Shown here: positions 60,179-64,000 of the stretch, in pieces
Layout of the letters: every line of letters begins with the position of its first letter
Position numbering within the stretch: position 1 is the stretch's first letter
DNA from: Fluviibacter sp039805865
GTDB taxonomy: Bacteria > Pseudomonadota > Gammaproteobacteria > Burkholderiales > Rhodocyclaceae
DNA: 64,000 bases
Reading direction: 5' to 3'
Assembly (NCBI GenBank): GCA_039805865.1
Contig: JBDLTI010000003.1
Coordinates: 21,268 to 85,267, forward strand
Translations under genes and position numbers: made by a program
The notes under the pieces: generated by a model
Database searches by the model: none
The model's input: only the letters and a program-made list of their open reading frames with translations
Told to the model about the DNA's origin: nothing

Positions 60179-61099
60179 ATGAGCAATATCGCAGCACTGT
60201 TGAAAGAAGCTGAAAACGCGATGCCGTATATCGTGCGTGATCGTGGCATGGGCAATGATCCGCAATTCATCGACTACCCTGCTGCCAGCATGCGCACGCT
60301 GACGCTGACCATGACCCACCTGCCGGTTTTAGGTGGCAAGGATGACAGCATCATCACCGTTGCACCTGGCAACATAGCTGGCCAAAGCACCAAACTGGAT
60401 ACTGCAATTATTCGCAGTTCTCGCGTTGCAGCTGCCGGTGCAAACATCATCGTGCGTCCGGTGCCGGCAAATGCCTACGCAACCGGCCTGACTGGTGGCG
60501 TTTCGGTTTATGAAGCTGACGCCTATTTCGTCACCGTGGCACCGGCAGAATTCGCAAGTGTCGCTGATGGTGCTGCCGTATCGGTGACGCCGCTGCCGGC
60601 TTCGCGTGCACAAGTGAAATGGGATGAGGCCGTGAAATTGGCCGTGCGTTTCAACGTCCCGCGCCGTGATCCGCGCACCTATGGCCAGGAACACATTGCA
60701 AAAGAGATTCTGACCGCGATTCCGCTGGGCATTGCCCGTGCTGCCGACAATCTGCTGTTATCGGCCATCAATGCTGAAACCCCTTCGCCGTTCACTGTTG
60801 CTGCCGCATCGGCACAAGGGCTGAACGCTGGCGAACTGCGCGCCCTGATCGGCACGGATGGCACAGGCGCCCAATTCCGCGCTGACGGCCAGCTGATTGC
60901 TGCCGGCATTGCCGCTGAAATGACCCCAGACATGGCCGGCACCATTGTGGGCGCTTTTGATCGTGCCGCTGTGGCCATCCATGACGAAATCACGCTTTTG
61001 GCCGAACGCCTGGATGGTGACGGCAATCTGGCCGTGACCTGCTGGGTTTCAATGATTCCGCTGCTGCCTGATCCGGCGAAATTCTGGACGGTGGCCTAA
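60179..61099 (+). CDS. Capsid-like phage structural protein (tentative)
   Basis: 306 residues from ATG 60179. Repeated Ala/Gly/Val-rich strands, the length of a small major head protein, and a C-terminal segment (GNLAVTCWVSMIPLLPDPAK) with the GN...dp pattern seen at the end of phage coat proteins. It follows the small terminase directly and precedes two small connector-type genes. No protease, scaffold or portal is present. I do not recognise the exact family. Confidence 0.55.
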   Translation: MSNIAALLKEAENAMPYIVRDRGMGNDPQFIDYPAASMRTLTLTMTHLPVLGGKDDSIITVAPGNIAGQSTKLDTAIIRSSRVAAAGANIIVRPVPANAYATGLTGGVSVYEADAYFVTVAPAEFASVADGAAVSVTPLPASRAQVKWDEAVKLAVRFNVPRRDPRTYGQEHIAKEILTAIPLGIARAADNLLLSAINAETPSPFTVAAASAQGLNAGELRALIGTDGTGAQFRADGQLIAAGIAAEMTPDMAGTIVGAFDRAAVAIHDEITLLAERLDGDGNLAVTCWVSMIPLLPDPAKFWTVA

Positions 61100-61103
61100 A
61101 GCC

Positions 61104-61421
61104 ATGTTTGCCTGGATCAAAACCGCCCTGCAACGTGGTGACACCGGCCTGCCTGTTGATCTGACCGAAAGGATCAAAGGCGCTGACATTCACATGCGGG
61201 CGGGCGATCTGGAAACTGGGCCGCGTGTTCATGTCGGCTTTCGTGGTGACTTCATTTTCACCCGCGATGCCGCAGAAAAGCGAATTCGCAAAGGCTGGCC
61301 AGAATTGACCGACTACCAGGTGCACCGTGCTGTGGACTTTCTGGAAGCCCGCGTGCGCATGGTAATCGTTTCGCAAAACCGTGTAGAGCGCCAGCGTAAA
61401 AACTGGGTTCATAACTACTGA
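61104..61421 (+). CDS. Small phage-type protein, unknown
   Basis: 105 residues, four bases after the capsid-like gene. Mixed charged sequence ending in NWVHNY; no recognised motif. By position it could be a head-completion or decoration protein. Confidence 0.55.
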   Translation: MFAWIKTALQRGDTGLPVDLTERIKGADIHMRAGDLETGPRVHVGFRGDFIFTRDAAEKRIRKGWPELTDYQVHRAVDFLEARVRMVIVSQNRVERQRKNWVHNY

Positions 61422-61434
61422 AGGAGTTTCTGCA

Positions 61435-61638
61435 ATGAGCAACACCAAGGAAAAGAACGTAAAAATTCGCGTAATCGCGCCGGATCATGTGGCGCAGCAA
61501 ACCGTGGGAAATAGCACGGTAAACATCAAAAGCGGCATCGTTGTGCGTGGTGCCTTTGTCATGCCTGGTGGCGTTTGCGAAGTGCCTGAATCAGATGCCA
61601 ATGATCTGATCCAACGCGGCCGCGCCGAACTGGTTTAA
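61435..61638 (+). CDS. Small phage protein of head/connector type
   Basis: 67 residues. KIRVIAPDHVA ... GGVCEVPESDANDLIQRGRAELV has the VxEVxxxDAxxLIxRGxAE pattern common to small phage proteins encoded beside coat genes. Function not established. It is followed by two hairpins before the next gene. Confidence 0.6.
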   Translation: MSNTKEKNVKIRVIAPDHVAQQTVGNSTVNIKSGIVVRGAFVMPGGVCEVPESDANDLIQRGRAELV

Positions 61639-61693
61639 GGGTTCATTTCCCCGCCCTGGCAGATGGCGGGCGCGCAGTAATCTGCCTTTCCAT

Positions 61694-61760
61694 GCCCCAC
61701 CCCGGCGGGGCTTTAGGTGGGCCGCCCGATGCCGGAAGCTGACGGCGGCCCATTCTTTTT
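61694..61760 (+). terminator. Tandem hairpins ending the structural block
   Basis: GCCCC/GGGGC (61694-61711) then TGGGCCGCC (61718-61726) paired with GGCGGCCCA (61744-61752), followed by TTCTTTTT. A probable Rho-independent terminator. Confidence 0.7.
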
Positions 61761-61773
61761 GAAGGACTAACCA

Positions 61774-62067
61774 ATGACAAACGAGATTTACACCGAATTG
61801 ATGGCCTTGGTAGAGCGTGCAAAAGCCGCACGCAATAGCTTTCCCACCCTGAAGGCACTGGATACCCTGCCTGCTGTCACCATGGCTGATGAAATTGGTC
61901 GCCTGGGCGGTGACTTCATCAAGCTATCGGTGAAATTCAAACAGGCTGCCCGTGAAGAGGCAGAAAACACTGCTAAAACACGGCCCAAATGGGTTGCCCC
62001 CAGAATTAACGCCGAACGAATGGCAGAGGCTATGGTGAAACGAGGATGCCAACGCATAACTCTATGA
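61774..62067 (+). CDS. Small element protein, unknown
   Basis: 97 residues with a GAAGGA ribosome site. Helical, no motif recognised. Its TGA overlaps the ATG of the Mor-type gene (ATGA), so it is co-translated with it. Confidence 0.55.
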   Translation: MTNEIYTELMALVERAKAARNSFPTLKALDTLPAVTMADEIGRLGGDFIKLSVKFKQAAREEAENTAKTRPKWVAPRINAERMAEAMVKRGCQRITL

Positions 62068-62423
62068 ATATCAAGCTGCCACCTAATGCCGCAAAGTTGG
62101 CCGACCTGATCGGATCAGATAACGTCATTGCCCTGATCGACCTGGCACGAAGTAATGGCGGGCGCTGCTTTGTCTATATCCCTGTTCGCCCACGGGCAGG
62201 AAATCAAATTGCCAAACTGATTGGAATAGAAGCGGCAAAAAAACTGGCCAGGGAATATGGCGGGCAAGATATTGAGATTCCAAAGTGCAAAGCGATTGAT
62301 CGAGCCCAACGTGCTGCTGAAATTAAGCGGCTGGCGTCTGATGGAATAACGCATGTAGAGATCGCCAAGCGCTTCGAATTGTGCACGCGACAAGTTAGAA
62401 ACTTGTTAAGGAATAACTTGTAG
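62064..62423 (+). CDS. Mor-family transcription activator-like protein
   Basis: 119 residues from ATG 62064. ADLIGSDNVIALIDLARSNGG and LGxEAAKKLAREYGG-like segments precede a C-terminal helix-turn-helix (DGITHVEIAKRFELCTRQVRNLL), the layout of the Mu Mor/C activators of middle and late genes. It is last of the plus-strand block. It may activate the structural genes or the helper's. Confidence 0.75.
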   Translation: MNIKLPPNAAKLADLIGSDNVIALIDLARSNGGRCFVYIPVRPRAGNQIAKLIGIEAAKKLAREYGGQDIEIPKCKAIDRAQRAAEIKRLASDGITHVEIAKRFELCTRQVRNLLRNNL

Positions 62424-62433
62424 TTCCATGTAT

Positions 62434-63063
62434 TCAAATGGCTTTATCAATGGTTTTGCCAGTTCTAACCTCTTCCATTTCGAACATCATCACAATTAAG
62501 TCACCTGCGCTAAAGGTGCTATGAAAGAGTGCTTTTCCTTCATCCGCTGGTGAAAGTGTTAGCCCCTGCCATGTCACTGGCAGATGATTTTTATTCTTAA
62601 AGCCAACGCAACCGTTATGTGACACAGCATTTCTGACAACCCATCCCATTTGCCACGCAGATGGGGCTTCCTTATCAATAACTCCGTATTTCGCCGCAAT
62701 TTCGTCCGAATATCGCTCATAGAAATTCACGAAAAAGGGCTGAAATATAGTTTCTACTGCCCTGGCAAAGCCTGATGTTTGAGTGGTGTAACCAGGAGGC
62801 GCTGGATTTCGCTGCTTTACTGAAATCTGAATAATCTTTGGTGGAACACCTGCCAGCGCCGATTCCACTGGACCAAACAAAGGAAGGTGAACTTCCCTAT
62901 CGGACAGATGGTTGCATTCCAGGGCAATCGTTTCGCCAGGCTTGAAATCAACTGTGCCGGAGGTATGCCATTGCGCCGCTGTGGCAAGGCTAGCAATAGC
63001 AACGAGCAATGAATAGAAATCATCAAAACAACCGTCTGAAGCCTTTAATTCATAGGTTTCCAT
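62434..63063 (-). CDS. Cargo protein with HEPN-like R-N-x3-H motif
   Basis: 209 residues. VRNAVSHNG contains Arg144-Asn145-x3-His149, the R-x4-H signature of HEPN-fold ribonucleases with the usual Asn after Arg; a helical segment (about 97-145) leads into it. The first half has no recognised motif. Second gene of a two-gene unit: its ATG lies 14 bases inside the end of the upstream gene. The fold is inferred from the motif only; many HEPN-like domains are not toxic. Confidence 0.6.
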   Translation of the reverse strand: METYELKASDGCFDDFYSLLVAIASLATAAQWHTSGTVDFKPGETIALECNHLSDREVHLPLFGPVESALAGVPPKIIQISVKQRNPAPPGYTTQTSGFARAVETIFQPFFVNFYERYSDEIAAKYGVIDKEAPSAWQMGWVVRNAVSHNGCVGFKNKNHLPVTWQGLTLSPADEGKALFHSTFSAGDLIVMMFEMEEVRTGKTIDKAI

Positions 63064-63703
63064 GAGTGATCACCTCCCATTTCAGCGGTGAGAAGTTGAA
63101 AACTTCATTGTCACGATATTTTTCAGGATCAAATCCACTCCAAAATTCAGCTGGGGTAGGATAAATCAGCTTTACATCGCCAGTAACCTCATCAAATGGC
63201 GAGTAGCAAAAGACATACTGAAAAGAGTGGGATGTTGTCGCCGCCCAATGCTGAAGCAAGGCAATCACTGTTTCACTCAAAGTGAAAGCCCAATCAGTGA
63301 TGTAAATAAGAAGACAGATTTTTGACGCTGCCGCGCCCTTATATTTTTCTGATTTTCCGGCAATTTTCCCTGCGACATACAGCGCAAAATCATACGGCTT
63401 ATAGCGATCAGGGGCCTGGGCATAAGACCCCCGGAGATTTTCCAACGGAGCGACTTCCATCAATTCCAGATACTTTTTGCCTTCTCCCGTGTTTATGGAG
63501 AAATCGAAGTCATTTTGTCTGTTCTGTGAAAAATCAACGATCTGAAGCGGCATTCCTGCGCTGTTCCCAACGAATGCTTTAACGATGAATTCTTCGACTT
63601 CATCCTTTGTCCTGGGGAATGCGATCCTCTGAAATGAAGCGCCTTCCGGTGACAGAGCAACCACCCCAATATTTCCCGTTGGTTTGGTAGGTTTTTTCTT
63701 CAA
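63050..63703 (-). CDS. Cargo protein of unknown function, partner of HEPN-like gene
   Basis: 217 residues from a TTG start (AAGG ribosome site eight bases upstream). Alternating strands and helices: a helix at 34-44, an acidic beta hairpin NDFDFSINTGEGKKYLELME (64-83), strands at 130-136 and 161-167. The hairpin resembles restriction-endonuclease-like cores but the catalytic Lys is not in the canonical place, so a nuclease role is only a possibility. It overlaps the HEPN-like gene by 14 bases; opposite strand to the phage-type genes. Confidence 0.65.
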   Translation of the reverse strand: MKKKPTKPTGNIGVVALSPEGASFQRIAFPRTKDEVEEFIVKAFVGNSAGMPLQIVDFSQNRQNDFDFSINTGEGKKYLELMEVAPLENLRGSYAQAPDRYKPYDFALYVAGKIAGKSEKYKGAAASKICLLIYITDWAFTLSETVIALLQHWAATTSHSFQYVFCYSPFDEVTGDVKLIYPTPAEFWSGFDPEKYRDNEVFNFSPLKWEVITHGNL

Positions 63704-63722
63704 AAAGTGCCCTTCTGAGTAA

Positions 63723-63753
63723 TTTAGACCGTTGGTCCCATACCAAGGGTCAA
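63723..63753 (-). promoter_or_regulatory. Candidate promoter with operator-like inverted repeat for the cargo genes
   Basis: Minus-strand TTGACC (plus 63748-63753) and TCTAAA (plus 63723-63728), spacer 19 bases, longer than ideal. Between and over them lies GACCGTTGG (63727-63735), seven-base loop, CCAAGGGTC (63743-63751), nine-base arms with one mismatch. It suits a repressor site. Confidence 0.4.
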
Positions 63754-63835
63754 CAGCAGTTTACGCCCCTTGTTGATCTGTTGAAAAATGGTGTAAAGTC
63801 GTGACTGGTGTGCTTCTTCCGGTGCCCAGAGACCT

Positions 63836-63887
63836 CTGTTAATCCGTAGGTCCCTGGTTCGAGCCCAGGTCGAGGAGCCAAAATTCA
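63836..63887 (+). repeat. attR: 52-base copy of the tRNA-Asn 3' end
   Basis: Perfect copy of 56118-56169. The sequence before it does not form the 5' half of a tRNA, so this is a remnant of the original gene left by integration. Confidence 0.95.
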
Positions 63888-63920
63888 AAGCCCTGCAAGG
63901 TTTATTCCCTGCGGGGCTTT
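63887..63920 (+). terminator. Original tRNA-Asn terminator, now beyond attR
   Basis: AAAGCCC (63888-63893 region) pairs with GGGCTTT (63914-63920), with further pairing of GCAAGG and CCCTGC inside; T-rich AATCTTTTT follows. Separated from the tRNA by the element. Confidence 0.75.
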
Positions 63921-64000
63921 AATCTTTTTGGGGCCTATTTCCCGCGCTCTAAAGTTTATAGAGCAATTGGTTAAAAGCTACCTTTTAATATCGTCAATTA
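63921..64000. other. Chromosomal flank, no feature seen
   Basis: Eighty AT-rich bases after the terminator; no start codon with a ribosome site or RNA gene is evident before the window ends. Confidence 0.5.

Larger units (their letters stand above)
56118..63887. mobile_element. tRNA-Asn-integrated phage-satellite-like element, about 7.8 kb
   Basis: Bounded by a perfect 52-base direct repeat of the tRNA-Asn 3' end and carrying a tyrosine integrase next to the left boundary. Contents in order: integrase, three small unknown genes, DUF1376 protein, winged-helix protein, Nu1-like small terminase, capsid-like protein, two small phage-type proteins, an unknown gene, a Mor-type activator, then a two-gene module on the opposite strand beside the right end. 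No large terminase, portal, protease, tail, lysis or conjugation gene is present. Either a satellite that uses a helper phage or a decayed prophage. Confidence 0.88.

Noticed and set aside
62434..63703. Classical toxin-antitoxin pair
   Set aside because: The upstream partner is larger than typical antitoxins and has no DNA-binding motif; the HEPN motif alone does not justify that call.
63836..63882. Second tRNA-Asn gene
   Set aside because: Only the 3' part is present; no acceptor 5' strand or D arm precedes it. It is attR.
1..64000. CRISPR arrays and insertion sequences
   Set aside because: No regularly spaced repeats and no transposase genes seen; the only long exact repeats noticed are the tRNA-Gly copies and the att sites.

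Overview
The window is a stretch of bacterial chromosome, most likely from a betaproteobacterium. The gene order ygfZ-mltG-tmk-holB-tatD-ankyrin, yceF / yceD-rpmF-plsX-fabHDG-acpP-fabF, rpoE-rseA-rseC-degP-lepA-lepB-rnc-era-recO-pdxJ-acpS-nagZ-uvrC-pgsA followed by tRNA-Gly and tRNA-Cys fits Burkholderiales-type chromosomes best. Base composition looks moderate (about half G+C by eye, not computed). I cannot name the genus.

Layout. 1-3350 (minus strand) carries a TSUP transporter, a small membrane protein, a two-RCK ion channel and a partial lipoprotein. 3419-10504 holds a degenerate channel-like protein, tadA, an L,D-transpeptidase, ygfZ (opposite strand) and a run mltG-tmk-holB-tatD-ankyrin-phospholipase D, closed by a bidirectional terminator shared with an aromatic/aspartate aminotransferase. 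11912-20337 holds uvrB, a lipoprotein, a low-molecular-weight phosphatase, rne with a 411-base structured leader, rluC and a HAD phosphatase. 20345-28079 is the yceF / yceD-rpmF-fatty-acid-synthesis cluster. 28085-33092 has ygfX, nadB and the envelope-stress operon rpoE-rseA-rseC-degP, in which RseA is cut down to its cytoplasmic domain and RseB is absent. 33205-42872 is the lepA-to-pgsA housekeeping run. 42936-43256 is a tRNA-Gly / tRNA-Cys / tRNA-Gly cluster. 43310-54016 carries a lipoprotein, a pseudouridine synthase, dsbB and an mdtABC-type RND efflux operon with its outer-membrane channel. 54109-56036 is umuDC.

56118-63887 is an integrated element of about 7.8 kb in the 3' end of tRNA-Asn, bounded by a perfect 52-bp direct repeat. 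It has a tyrosine integrase, small unknown genes, a DUF1376 replication-type protein, a winged-helix protein, a Nu1-like terminase small subunit, a capsid-like protein, two small morphogenesis-type proteins and a Mor-type activator, but no large terminase, portal, protease, tail or lysis gene. That set suggests a phage satellite or a heavily reduced prophage. Next to the right attachment site, on the opposite strand, sits an overlapping two-gene module: a 217-residue protein of unknown function and a 209-residue protein with an R-N-x3-H motif of the HEPN ribonuclease kind. This is the best candidate in the window for an undescribed (possibly anti-phage) system.
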